Part shown: positions 1 to 8,700 of the stretch, in pieces
Position numbering within the stretch: the stretch's first letter is position 1
Layout: every line of letters begins with the position of its first letter
Assembly: GCA_026391735.1 (NCBI GenBank)
Contig: JAPLDL010000013.1
Coordinates: 109,913 to 173,912 of the forward strand
Origin: Bacteroidota bacterium
GTDB taxonomy: Bacteria > Bacteroidota > Bacteroidia > Bacteroidales > FEN-979
Length of the DNA: 64,000 nucleotides
Reading direction: 5' to 3'
The notes under the pieces: model-generated
What the model was told of the DNA's origin: nothing
What the model saw: only the letters and a program-made list of their open reading frames with translations
The model's database searches: none
Translations under genes and position numbers: made by a program

Positions 1-1
1 C

Positions 2-898
2 TATGATAATACTGATAAAGAACATCCGAAAACTGACAGAATGTCGCTCAATTATTCCCTGCAGTACACTGAGAAACAGGATGGCAGGCTTACTAACCTT
101 TCTGCTGATGCAGAACTGATATTTTACGATTTCGGCAAGCCTTACCTGAATACCCTCGGTTATCCAGGGGACCAGCCCAACGATTATCAGAGGATCATGA
201 GTATTCCTTATGATTCTGTCTTCTGGATATATCCGGGAATAACGCCTGAGAGCAAAAAACAATCTGCATTCAGGGACTTTTTCAGATCAAATGGAGTATT
301 ACTGAACTATTCGCCTGGCTTAAACAGTTTTGTTCGTTCAGTTTATATTCCCTGGACTGCCGACCGCAACCTCGAATTTTATGAGCTTGGCACCTCGCCT
401 CCTATATCAAAAAAAGTCTATATTCCTGCTGCCCAAGGGAAGGGAGACCCTTTGAAGGGTTCACAGATCCTTGGTTTAATTCTGATCAATCCGGTTGAAA
501 TAAATGACAGCCTGCATATGAGTTCAGCCACCCTGGTGAATGCTCATGGATCCTTTATGAATGAGAGGCAGAGCTACAGGGCAACTGCATTTATCAACGT
601 AATCTTTGATCTGTATGAACTGAAAAGGCGGGAAATACTTCACCAGTTCCATTCAATGAAATACGGTTCCCATACATCATGGAACAATTATAAAGATCTG
701 TACGAAAAGGAAATTAGCGGGCTGCACGACAGCATCCAGCTTTTTTACAGGGAGAGCTGGGAGGGAACAAATGTGGAAATGATTTCCAACTGGTATGAAC
801 ATGTTTCTGCAAAACTCGGGGTGAAGCGTACAGCCCTGATCCAACGCATGATGGTTGAAGAGAAGGAGAAAAAGAAACGAAAGAAATCAAAACCCTGA
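2..898 (+). CDS. Unknown protein, 5' end outside the window
   Basis: The frame is open from the left edge to the stop at 896-898, so the true start probably lies upstream. The first internal ATG (41) is only one possibility. The visible 298 residues show no motif I recognise. They are mostly soluble-looking, rich in Tyr and Phe, and end in a strongly basic Lys/Arg tail (residues about 285-298). The gene is convergent with the hybrid kinase gene and separated from it by about 33 bp. No function is proposed. Confidence 0.7.
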   Translation, partial: YDNTDKEHPKTDRMSLNYSLQYTEKQDGRLTNLSADAELIFYDFGKPYLNTLGYPGDQPNDYQRIMSIPYDSVFWIYPGITPESKKQSAFRDFFRSNGVLLNYSPGLNSFVRSVYIPWTADRNLEFYELGTSPPISKKVYIPAAQGKGDPLKGSQILGLILINPVEINDSLHMSSATLVNAHGSFMNERQSYRATAFINVIFDLYELKRREILHQFHSMKYGSHTSWNNYKDLYEKEISGLHDSIQLFYRESWEGTNVEMISNWYEHVSAKLGVKRTALIQRMMVEEKEKKKRKKSKP

Positions 899-931
899 AT
901 AATCTCAGTTAAGCAATATTATCACCCGGGT

Positions 932-2707
932 TCAGTCGCGGGAATAACGGGAAGCAACGGCAACAGCAAGCTGGATAGCCTGCTGCAAGGTCTCGGCTGT
1001 GAATGGCTTACTAACATAGCCATCCATCCCGGCAGCCAGGTATAATTCACGGTCCCCTTTCATTGCATTAGCCGTAAGTGCGATTATGGGAATGTGTTTA
1101 AAGGTGTTTTGTTCCTTGATCCTGATCGCTTTTGCAACCTGGTAGCCATCCATCAAGGGCATCTGGATGTCAAGCACGACGACGTCAAAACTACCCCCGG
1201 TATATTTTTCATAAGCAGATTGTCCGTTATCAGCCAGTTCTACCTCAAAACCCATCCGCCTTAGCTGAAAGCAGACTATCTTCTGGTTTATCAGGTTGTC
1301 TTCAGCCACTAAGACCTTCTGCCCTGTATACAACAATTCTTGGAAAGTCTCAGTTTTAAATGGGTCAAATACTTTGATGCCGCTCAACTCAAAAGGAAGG
1401 ATGAACCAAAAGGTTGACCCTGCACCCAGCATGCTCTCAACCCCGATCTCTCCTCCCAGCAGGTCGGTCAGCTTTTTACAGATCGAAAGCCCAAGCCCGG
1501 TTCCGGCAATAAGCTTGTGCTGGTTTTGCTTTATCCTTGAGAAAACTTTGAATAATGAATCTTTGGCTTCCGGCGGAATACCGATCCCTGTATCTATGAC
1601 TTCAAATCTAAGCAAGGCACGGTCGGCCGAACGGTTCTCAAGAGAAATCCTGATCTCTATCTTGCCCTGATCAGTAAACTTAACGGCATTGTTGGCCAGA
1701 TTTATAATAATCTGACGCAGCCTTTGAGAATCTCCAACCAGGTGGGTTGGCACGGCATCGGCTATTTTGACTGAGAAATCAAGAGACTTCTCCCTTGCTT
1801 TCAGGTTCAGCATCTGAAAAATATCCTCCAGAACCCGGTCAAGCATGAAAGGATGGAAATCAAGTTCCATTTTTCCCGCTTCAATGGCAGAAAAATCAAG
1901 TAGGTCATTCACAAGCACAAGCAGGTTCTCGGCCGATGTTATAATACCTTTTAAATGATCCATCTGATTCTCGTCAAGAGCGGTGGTTCTCAGAATTTCG
2001 GCAAGGCCAAGAATGCCGTTCATAGGTGTGCGGAATTCATGGGAAATACTCGCAATAAATTCATTCTTTGCCATAGTTCCTGCTTCAGCTAATTCCTTGG
2101 AATACCTTAATTCTGATTCGTAGTGCTTTCGTTCCGTTATATCCCATGAAATCCCGATCAGGCCAATGATCTGATCTTCAACATTACGGATCGGAGCAAG
2201 ATTTGTGCTCACCCAACGTAATCTTCCATTAAATTCAATTTCCTCTTCTATATCATAAACTGCAGTTCCTGAATTAATAACCTTATTCTCTTGCTCAAAA
2301 TACCCTGGGTTATTATACCCGGGCAAAATTTCTTTAATTCTTTTACCATGAATTTGATCGGTGTCGGCTCCAAAAAGTTCAGCAAAACTCTGATTTACAA
2401 GTATATATTTAAGATCTATGTCTTTAAAATAAACATAAGCCGGGATAGTGGAAAGAATTGTGGACAGTTCCTCGGCCCTGATTTTAAGATGTTCCGAAAC
2501 TTTTTTTAAATCTGCCGAAGTCCGGGTCAGAAGTGAGGAAAGAATGTTTTTCTCTTTATTTGACCGTTCGTATTTGAATTTCAGCTTGGAATATTCTGAT
2601 GCTACCAATGATAATTCTTCCTGCACCCTGTCCCAGTATAAAGTAAACTCGTCAGGCGTTTGTAATCGTCGCAAATCTTCGATGAGCAACTTAAAATCCA
2701 CCAACAT
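932..2707 (-). CDS. PAS-domain hybrid sensor histidine kinase with receiver domain
   Basis: A soluble two-component hybrid kinase of 591 residues with no membrane segment, so probably a cytoplasmic sensor. Order: helical N-terminus (1-80), one PAS domain (about 82-195), HisKA with phospho-acceptor His223 in SHEFRTPMNG, an HATPase domain with the N box NLANNAVKF (337-345) and G boxes DTGIGIP and GTGLGLSI, then a receiver domain (about 463-585) with phospho-acceptor Asp513 in VLDIQMPLMDG and the KPF lysine. It follows the FIST gene with only 1 bp between stop and start, so the two are almost certainly co-transcribed and the FIST protein may supply the signal. No DNA-binding output domain is present, so a partner regulator must lie elsewhere. 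Confidence 0.93.
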   Translation of the reverse strand: MLVDFKLLIEDLRRLQTPDEFTLYWDRVQEELSLVASEYSKLKFKYERSNKEKNILSSLLTRTSADLKKVSEHLKIRAEELSTILSTIPAYVYFKDIDLKYILVNQSFAELFGADTDQIHGKRIKEILPGYNNPGYFEQENKVINSGTAVYDIEEEIEFNGRLRWVSTNLAPIRNVEDQIIGLIGISWDITERKHYESELRYSKELAEAGTMAKNEFIASISHEFRTPMNGILGLAEILRTTALDENQMDHLKGIITSAENLLVLVNDLLDFSAIEAGKMELDFHPFMLDRVLEDIFQMLNLKAREKSLDFSVKIADAVPTHLVGDSQRLRQIIINLANNAVKFTDQGKIEIRISLENRSADRALLRFEVIDTGIGIPPEAKDSLFKVFSRIKQNQHKLIAGTGLGLSICKKLTDLLGGEIGVESMLGAGSTFWFILPFELSGIKVFDPFKTETFQELLYTGQKVLVAEDNLINQKIVCFQLRRMGFEVELADNGQSAYEKYTGGSFDVVVLDIQMPLMDGYQVAKAIRIKEQNTFKHIPIIALTANAMKGDRELYLAAGMDGYVSKPFTAETLQQAIQLAVAVASRYSRD

Positions 2708-2708
2708 G

Positions 2709-3839
2709 TTATTTCTGCTTTAATGAAACGAGTGTAAAGGTCTGATTGTAAAAATCACAGGAGTTCCTGTAATTATTCCCAATCTCTCCGTAAGTAAAGA
2801 AACCGATAAGGGGCTTTTTCCATTTCATCCAGGCCTCCTCTATCTCTTCTGAAATAGTTGGTCCAAGGGCATTATGTCTTGCCATGCAGGAAAACAGGAT
2901 CAGGAGATCGGTTGCGGGGTTGGATTCAAAAAATTCATTCACTTTTTTCTTGGTAAAATCAACAATCTCAAAGCCCGGAGAACTTGAAAAAGTCACAACC
3001 GCGCCGTTCGGAACAGTCCCTGCGAAGATCAGTGCTTTCTTTTCCCTGTCCACATTAAGCACTGCCCTCAATATGAAATCAGGTTCTTTTTTCCGGATAA
3101 GTAAAGGATATTCCACACCTATTTCAGGCAGGTCTTCGTCATTCACATTAAGGTAATGCTTATAAACATCAAGCGCGGGTTCATTATCTATGGTATACAC
3201 AACATTGCCTTCGGAATGTGTGATCACTTTATCGGCCCCGATACTGACCCAGCCACTGGTGGCAATCCCCTGTATATTATAAACCGATTTATCAAAAACC
3301 ATCAGGACCGCCCCATTGGTATCGGAGTTGTCTTCGGTAAACACAGCTGTTTCTTTAAAATGTGCATCATCGCCAGCCAGCCCACCATACATAATGATAT
3401 CCTGACCTGCAGCCTCCTGGATTCCATGAACCAATTGCTCACCGTCAATCGTAAGTCCGCTTGCAACCACAAGTACTGCAGGATCCTTGTATTCATTTGC
3501 AGCCCATTCACCGGCCTTTTTGCCTAAATAAAATGAACTCAGTCCTTGACCGCTGAACAGCCGGAGGTTAAACGAACCGGGTTTCAGAAGAAGCATTGAA
3601 CAGACCAATCCTCCTTCACTTATTGTCTTACCTTCACTGTCATACAGGAACTCACCGCAGGAAGTGCAGCCAAATACCCTGACGCCCATTGGCTGAAGGA
3701 ATTGAATGATTTCATTCCGGTCCAGTTCAATTGAAGAAAAAATAACTGCTGCGTTCGCACTGAACCCATCAGAAGTATTTATCTCCCAGGTTTGGCGAAA
3801 CTCTTTTACCGAATTTGTGCTGAATGTCCTTACCTCCAT
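2709..3839 (-). CDS. FIST N/C-domain sensory protein
   Basis: A 376-residue protein of the FIST family, a sensory module thought to bind small ligands such as amino acids. The FIST_N part (about 25-215) has the family features GCTSCGEF and YGGLAGD. The FIST_C part (about 220-360) contains FSCMARHNALG and ends with the typical GFFTYGEIG segment. No signal peptide or membrane helix is seen, so it should be cytoplasmic. It is the first gene of a two-gene unit with the hybrid kinase downstream. FIST proteins commonly neighbour or fuse to signalling proteins, so a role as input module for that kinase is a reasonable inference. The ligand is unknown. Confidence 0.88.
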   Translation of the reverse strand: MEVRTFSTNSVKEFRQTWEINTSDGFSANAAVIFSSIELDRNEIIQFLQPMGVRVFGCTSCGEFLYDSEGKTISEGGLVCSMLLLKPGSFNLRLFSGQGLSSFYLGKKAGEWAANEYKDPAVLVVASGLTIDGEQLVHGIQEAAGQDIIMYGGLAGDDAHFKETAVFTEDNSDTNGAVLMVFDKSVYNIQGIATSGWVSIGADKVITHSEGNVVYTIDNEPALDVYKHYLNVNDEDLPEIGVEYPLLIRKKEPDFILRAVLNVDREKKALIFAGTVPNGAVVTFSSSPGFEIVDFTKKKVNEFFESNPATDLLILFSCMARHNALGPTISEEIEEAWMKWKKPLIGFFTYGEIGNNYRNSCDFYNQTFTLVSLKQK

Positions 3840-3942
3840 ACACGGATTTTATAAAATTATTCAATTATGATCTCACCTTTAATGTAAGTGAATACCCCGT
3901 TTGAGAAAGCATCAACTGTATAAATCTTCAGTGTTTTCAAGG

Positions 3943-4635
3943 TTATTTTTCTATGATCCTTGCCCCTTCAGAATATTTTTCAGTCCGCATAACATCACCG
4001 TTCTCCTCATAAAAGGTCCAGGTTCCATCCTTGTGGCCCGACTTATAAGCTCCCGACATATTGATCCTTCCGCCGGGAAAATACCCGGTGAATGCACCTT
4101 CTTTCTCATCCCCTGCATACCCTCCTTTAAACTTCAGCTTGCCGTCTTCAAAATTCTGAATCCACTCCCCTTCCTTCAGCCCTTCCCTGTAATGGAGTAT
4201 CTCGGCAATATTTCCGTTAGGATAAAATGTACGTGATACTCCTTCTTTAACTCCTTGAATATACGTCTCTTCCGACAGAAGCACCCCATCCTGATCACTG
4301 TAATACCTCCAGGTACTGTCTTTTTTCTCACTTCTGTAATTACCTTCTGCTATCTTCCGCCCATTATATGAATACGAGATCGTTCTTGCCGTTTTGCCCT
4401 GATCCGAAAGGTAAGATATGGTTTTCAGCTTCCCATCAGGATAATAATACCTGAATGCCCCGGTTGGAATCCCGTTAATGAATTGCCCGTCATAGACCTT
4501 GTGCCCGTCTTTATCAAATTTCCTCCATGCTCCCTGTCTGCGGCCTGATGCATCGGTCCTATTCAGGCTATCCTGGCTGAATGTAAAGGAATTTATTCCC
4601 AGAAACAAAAAAAGCAGAAGCAGTCTGGTTATCAT
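3943..4635 (-). CDS. Secreted MORN-repeat (YwqK-like) protein
   Basis: A 230-residue protein with an N-terminal signal peptide (about 1-20, hydrophobic [13 protein letters not shown] followed by a short polar region). At least seven MORN_2-type repeats follow, each built around G-x-W/F-x-x-Y/F-x-x-G-x-L/I. This repeat family is often auto-named YwqK antitoxin, but nothing here supports a toxin-antitoxin role. In Bacteroidota such proteins are usually exported and of unknown function. The gene is divergent from recR, with roughly 40 bp between the two starts. No partner gene is evident. Confidence 0.8.
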   Translation of the reverse strand: MITRLLLLFLFLGINSFTFSQDSLNRTDASGRRQGAWRKFDKDGHKVYDGQFINGIPTGAFRYYYPDGKLKTISYLSDQGKTARTISYSYNGRKIAEGNYRSEKKDSTWRYYSDQDGVLLSEETYIQGVKEGVSRTFYPNGNIAEILHYREGLKEGEWIQNFEDGKLKFKGGYAGDEKEGAFTGYFPGGRINMSGAYKSGHKDGTWTFYEENGDVMRTEKYSEGARIIEK

Positions 4636-4677
4636 GAAACAGCTAAAAGATTACATTTGCAAATTAAACATTTTTTA

Positions 4678-5304
4678 GTGAATTCACTACCATCAAAAGT
4701 ATTTGAAACTGCTGTAAATGAATTGGCCAAACTGCCAGGCATCGGCAGAAAGACTGCTCTTAGAATGGCATTGCATCTGCTTAAATCCAGAAAAGAAGAA
4801 GCAGAATCTTTTGGCATGGCAATTATCCGAATGCATAATGAGATAAGGTATTGCAGGGATTGCGGGAATATCAGCGACGAGGAATTATGTTCCATTTGCG
4901 GCAGCCCTAAGCGCGACAAATCAATTGTTTGCGTGGTCGAAGACATCCGCGATGTAATAGCAATTGAAAACACGGGGCAATATAACGGTGTGTACCATGT
5001 TTTAGGAGGAATAATTTCTCCCATGGAAGGAATAGGTCCGGGCGAACTCAATATCACAGGGCTTGTCGCCAGAGTCGAATCCGGTAGCATCTTCGAGATA
5101 ATCCTTGCTCTGCCCACGACCATTGAAGGGGATACAACAAATTTTTACATATATAAAAAGCTTCATGCCTCCGAAATACCTGTAACAACGATTGCCCGGG
5201 GAATCTCGGTAGGTGATGAACTGGAACATACCGATGAAGTGACCCTTGGCAGGTCTATAATAAACCGTACCCCTTACGAGAATACAATTCAAAAAAAGAA
5301 ATAA
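4678..5304 (+). CDS. recR: Recombination mediator RecR
   Basis: RecR helps RecF/RecO load RecA at gaps. The protein has a helix-hairpin-helix ([20 protein letters not shown]), a four-cysteine zinc finger (CRDC and CSIC) and a TOPRIM domain starting at [11 protein letters not shown] chose GTG at 4678, which gives an N-terminus reading [16 protein letters not shown], as in other RecR proteins. The frame also allows TTG at 4657, which would add seven atypical residues. No good Shine-Dalgarno sequence precedes either start. From GTG the length is 208 residues, normal for the family. The gene stands alone, convergent with the small RHH gene. Confidence 0.95.
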   Translation: MNSLPSKVFETAVNELAKLPGIGRKTALRMALHLLKSRKEEAESFGMAIIRMHNEIRYCRDCGNISDEELCSICGSPKRDKSIVCVVEDIRDVIAIENTGQYNGVYHVLGGIISPMEGIGPGELNITGLVARVESGSIFEIILALPTTIEGDTTNFYIYKKLHASEIPVTTIARGISVGDELEHTDEVTLGRSIINRTPYENTIQKKK

Positions 5305-5310
5305 AAGATC

Positions 5311-5535
5311 TTATTCCATGCTGAATAGCTGGAGCTGGTTAACCTTTGAGGAAACATGGTTCACTTCCAGGTCATGGTAATTTTCAAGAAGGGGGCGAAT
5401 TGCCTTTTTAATGACTTTGTTCGGAGTGCTCTTTCTTGATTTGCAGAAATTCATCAGGGATTTTTTCTGACGTGCAGAAATGGTGATAGATACCTGTTTG
5501 TATTTTACTGCATTTTTCTTTTTTTTCTTACTCAT
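5311..5535 (-). CDS. Small basic ribbon-helix-helix-like protein with C-terminal QLQLF motif
   Basis: A protein of about 74 residues. After a very basic start (SKKKKKNAVKYK) comes a pattern fitting a ribbon-helix-helix fold: a strand (KQVSITIS), helix A (ARQKKSLMNFCKSRKS) and helix B starting at TPNKVIKKAIRPLLENY. The last residues are NQLQLFSME, and QLQLF resembles the beta sliding-clamp binding pentapeptide QL(S/D)LF. I chose ATG at 5533-5535, which overlaps the glmM stop in the arrangement ATGAGTAA and gives translational coupling. A longer frame from 5562 runs inside glmM. DNA binding and clamp binding are both inferences; no experimentally named family is recognised. Confidence 0.7.
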   Translation of the reverse strand: MSKKKKKNAVKYKQVSITISARQKKSLMNFCKSRKSTPNKVIKKAIRPLLENYHDLEVNHVSSKVNQLQLFSME

Positions 5536-6925
5536 TTTCCTTGATGATTTCCTCAATATCACGCATTAGTTTCAACGCAAGGTTATCAGCCTTAGCCTGC
5601 ATATTGCTTTCGGCATAAATCCTTACAATTGGTTCGGTATTTGACTTTCTAAGGTGGACCCATTCTCCGTCAAAATGAATTTTAATCCCGTCGATCGATG
5701 AAACCGGGAGGTTCTTATACCGCAGAGCTATCTTTTTAAAGATAATATCAATATCTACATCTGAAGAAAAGCTCATCTTGTTTTTGGAAATATGATAGTC
5801 AGGATATTTATCCCTCAGCTGGGAACAGTTTTTACCCGAACGGGCCAGGTAAGAAAGAAACAAGGCAATCCCTACCATGGCATCCCTTCCGTAATGCAAT
5901 TCAGGGTATATAACCCCCCCGTTTCCTTCACCTCCTATCACGGCATGGTGCTTTTTCATGCATTCCACCACATTGACTTCCCCCACGGCCGAGGCAAAAT
6001 ATTTTCCTCCATGTTGTTCGGTAATTATTTTAAGAGCTTGGGTGGATGAAAGGTTTGATACAGTATTCCCGGTTTTTTTTTCTAATATATAATCCGCAAC
6101 AGCAACCAGTGTATATTCCTCTCCTAACGGCTCGCCAAGCTGGTTTACGATAGCAAGGCGGTCAACGTCTGGATCAACTGCAAACCCTACATCAGCCTTG
6201 CTTTTAACAATAATTTCACAGAGTTCGCCGAGGTTTTCCGAAAGAGGTTCAGGGTTATGAGCAAAATCCCCGCTGGGATCGCAAAAAAGCGGTACTATTT
6301 TATGAACTCCCAAGGCATGCAGTAACAAGGGAACTGCAATTCCTCCCGAACTGTTTACGGCATCGATCGCCACTGTAAAGCCAGCCTTTTTAATTGCTTC
6401 CACATCAACTAGTTCAAGCTCAAGTATTTTTTCAATATGCTTCTCAATGCAGGAATCATCGGATGAGCATATCCCCAGATTCTTAACATCAGTAAAATTA
6501 TAGTCTTTCTTCCTCGACAGTTCCAGTATCTTTTCACCATCGGCAGCTGTGAGGAACTCACCTTTTGAATTTAAAAGTTTCAACGCATTCCATTGCCTGG
6601 GATTATGGCTTGCTGTAAGAATGATCCCGCCGTCGGCATTATGAAAACCTATTGCCAGCTCGGTTGTGGGTGTTGTAGTAAGACCGATATCGATAATGTC
6701 AACTCCGCAAGACATCAAGGTTCCACAAACCAGGTAGTTGACCATTTCACCTGAAATTCTGGCATCCCTGCCAATAATAAGCAGAGGAGCATCCTTCCCT
6801 GAATCATTTCTGACCCACTGTGCAAAGGCGGAAGTAAATTTCAGTATGTCAAACGGAGTAAGCCCAAGCCCTTCCTTCCCCCCTATTGTTCCTCGAATCC
6901 CGCTGATTGAAGCGATTAATGTCAT
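5528..6925 (-). CDS. glmM: Phosphoglucosamine mutase GlmM
   Basis: Converts glucosamine-6-phosphate to glucosamine-1-phosphate for peptidoglycan and lipopolysaccharide precursors, in the cytoplasm. The 465-residue alpha-D-phosphohexomutase has all four landmarks: the phospho-serine loop TASHNPRQ with Ser106, the metal-binding loop DPDVDRLAI, the sugar-binding GEGNGG loop and the C-terminal phosphate-binding RKSNTEPIVRIYAE. Length and sequence style match the Bacteroidota GlmM/phosphomannomutase group, so some activity on other hexose phosphates cannot be ruled out. The small RHH gene overlaps its stop codon and probably shares the transcript. Confidence 0.92.
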   Translation of the reverse strand: MTLIASISGIRGTIGGKEGLGLTPFDILKFTSAFAQWVRNDSGKDAPLLIIGRDARISGEMVNYLVCGTLMSCGVDIIDIGLTTTPTTELAIGFHNADGGIILTASHNPRQWNALKLLNSKGEFLTAADGEKILELSRKKDYNFTDVKNLGICSSDDSCIEKHIEKILELELVDVEAIKKAGFTVAIDAVNSSGGIAVPLLLHALGVHKIVPLFCDPSGDFAHNPEPLSENLGELCEIIVKSKADVGFAVDPDVDRLAIVNQLGEPLGEEYTLVAVADYILEKKTGNTVSNLSSTQALKIITEQHGGKYFASAVGEVNVVECMKKHHAVIGGEGNGGVIYPELHYGRDAMVGIALFLSYLARSGKNCSQLRDKYPDYHISKNKMSFSSDVDIDIIFKKIALRYKNLPVSSIDGIKIHFDGEWVHLRKSNTEPIVRIYAESNMQAKADNLALKLMRDIEEIIKENE

Positions 6926-6966
6926 AGAATATTTATTTCAGTTTATTTCAATTTATTTCTGCGGAT

Positions 6967-8439
6967 TTATTTTCCCGTTTTTTTACCTCCCCGGTCAGCC
7001 TTTTTGCCAGAACTTCTCATCAATTTCACTTTCTCCCTTATCCTGTAAACAGCTTGCCCATCCTTCTTGCAACCAATAACTTCGTATTTCCTCTCTATAT
7101 CCTCTGTACCTGTACATTTCCAGTCTTTTAGTTTGGTTATCCAGTCAGGACGATCTATAAATGCCTCACTCAGGTTTGCCGGACTCAGGTTGGTCCCTCT
7201 CATTTCGGTATTACTCAGGTCTGATTTGCTCAGGTCTGATTTGCTCAGGTTGGCCTCACTCAGGTTTGCCCCGCTCAGGTTTGCCCCGGTAAGGTTTGTA
7301 CCGCTGAGAATTGCCCCGCCGAGGTTGACTTTACAGAGATTTGCCCCGCTAAGGTTAGTTCTGATAAGAAGGGCCCAACCCATTTTTGCTCCTGTCAGAC
7401 AGGAATTATTCAGGTTGGCCTCACTCAGGTTTGCTTCATTCATATAAACCTCGGTAAGATCTGCCTCACTAAGGTCAGCCCCACTCAGGTCGGCCTCACT
7501 CATGATTGCCTGTCTGAACGTTGCCCCACTAAGATCAGCCCCTTTGAGATCTGCTTTACTCAATGAAGCTTTGCTCAATTCTGCTTTACTCAGGTTAGCT
7601 TCGCTCAGGTTTGTACTGATAAGAAGCGCCCCCCTGAGATTTGCCAGGCTCAGATCGGCCTTGCTCAGGTCGGCTTCACTCAGATTTGTCCCTCTTAGAT
7701 TGGCCCCTCTAAGGTTGGCGCCATTCAGGTTTGCCTTGCATAGGTTAACTGCTCTGAGATCAGCCCTGCTCAGATCGGCCCTGTTCAGGTTTGCCGTACT
7801 CAAGTTTGCCTCGCCCAGGTATGCTTCACAAAGATTTGCCCCGCTCAAGTTTGTTCCATTCAGATCGGTTTCGCTTAAGTTTGCCTTACTCAGGTTGGCC
7901 CCTTTCAGGTTTGCCTTTCCTAAGGTTGCCTTACTCAGGTTTGCCGAACTCAGATCTGCCCCTTTGATGTATGCCCCCCTCAGATCAGCCCCCCTCAGGT
8001 CGGCCCCTCTCAGGTCAGCCTGACTTAAATCGGCCCCCCTCAAACTTGCTCCCTTCAGATTTGACTTACTCAGATTAACCGCCTTCAGGTCGGCCCCCCT
8101 CAAATCAGCTCCTTTCAGAATAGCCCTCTGAAAATAACTCTCGTGCAGATCGGCAGGCAGGTCTTTATATATTACTCTCTCGGTTTCATCGCAAATTAAA
8201 AGATTTAAGATATTCTGAATCTTGAAACTAGGCCGTTCCCTTAAACGATACTCTTCAGATGAAGTTACTTTTCGAACAAACGAACATAAATTGTCAAAAA
8301 CATTCTGGCGAAAATCTTCCGAATGCTTTGCAATACGATGCAGCTTGTTAATTGCCTCAAGATTAACAGTTTCATTGATATTATCAAGATCCTCAACAAC
8401 ATTTTTAATGTCCTGGGGTACCCGAATTGCTCTATCCAT
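6967..8439 (-). CDS. Large pentapeptide-repeat protein
   Basis: A 490-residue cytoplasmic protein. A helical N-terminal domain (about 1-100) precedes roughly 65 A(D/N)LxX pentapeptide repeats (about 105-430), expected to form a right-handed quadrilateral beta helix. A basic C-terminal segment of about 60 residues follows. Some pentapeptide proteins mimic DNA and protect gyrase, but here the function is unknown. The nucleotide repeats are diverged and many central positions are Ser or Lys (for example ANLSKADLSKADLS). Because of the repeat, long open frames also appear on the opposite strand; these are shadows. It is transcribed singly from a promoter in the 260-bp gap shared with the divergent TPR gene. 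Confidence 0.9.
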   Translation of the reverse strand: MDRAIRVPQDIKNVVEDLDNINETVNLEAINKLHRIAKHSEDFRQNVFDNLCSFVRKVTSSEEYRLRERPSFKIQNILNLLICDETERVIYKDLPADLHESYFQRAILKGADLRGADLKAVNLSKSNLKGASLRGADLSQADLRGADLRGADLRGAYIKGADLSSANLSKATLGKANLKGANLSKANLSETDLNGTNLSGANLCEAYLGEANLSTANLNRADLSRADLRAVNLCKANLNGANLRGANLRGTNLSEADLSKADLSLANLRGALLISTNLSEANLSKAELSKASLSKADLKGADLSGATFRQAIMSEADLSGADLSEADLTEVYMNEANLSEANLNNSCLTGAKMGWALLIRTNLSGANLCKVNLGGAILSGTNLTGANLSGANLSEANLSKSDLSKSDLSNTEMRGTNLSPANLSEAFIDRPDWITKLKDWKCTGTEDIERKYEVIGCKKDGQAVYRIREKVKLMRSSGKKADRGGKKTGK

Positions 8440-8479
8440 ATCTGTTATGTTTAAATCTTACGTAAAGTGAATTGATTCA

Positions 8480-8487
8480 CAAAGATA
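8480..8487 (-). promoter_or_regulatory. -7 element for the pentapeptide-repeat gene
   Basis: Read on the minus strand this is TATCTTTG, a perfect match to the Bacteroidota -7 box TAnnTTTG. It lies 41 bp upstream of the start at 8439. The -33 region has only a TTG-like match at about 22 bp, so the promoter assignment rests mainly on the -7 box. Confidence 0.5.
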
Positions 8488-8652
8488 TAATTATTTATCA
8501 ACAGGATTACAATTTGAATTTAAACTGATTAGCGAATAAAAGCTATTGGGTTTCCCCGATCCGCCTTTGTTTTCAATTCACGATTTAGAACATTTTCCGG
8601 GCCTGAAAAATAAAGCATATGCCCGAATAGGGTATCACATGCCGGAATTTAT

Positions 8653-8660
8653 TACTTTTG
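8653..8660 (+). promoter_or_regulatory. Possible -7 element for the TPR/ComA/aroE operon
   Basis: TACTTTTG matches TAnnTTTG and lies 41 bp before the TPR start at 8701. No clear TTTG -33 element is found at the expected spacing. The rest of the 8440-8700 gap shows no gene or strong structure. Confidence 0.4.
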
Positions 8661-8700
8661 CAGGGAATTTGTTTATTGCGCTTTTCTGAGGCGTCATTTT

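Noticed and set aside
3943..4635. YwqK antitoxin of a toxin-antitoxin pair
   Set aside because: The product is an exported MORN-repeat protein and no toxin gene is adjacent; the name is a database habit.
7067..8023. Two long open frames opposite the pentapeptide-repeat gene (7067-7447 and 7502-8023)
   Set aside because: They are a by-product of the repeated codons on the other strand, with low-complexity Leu/Arg/Ala/Pro products and no start signals.
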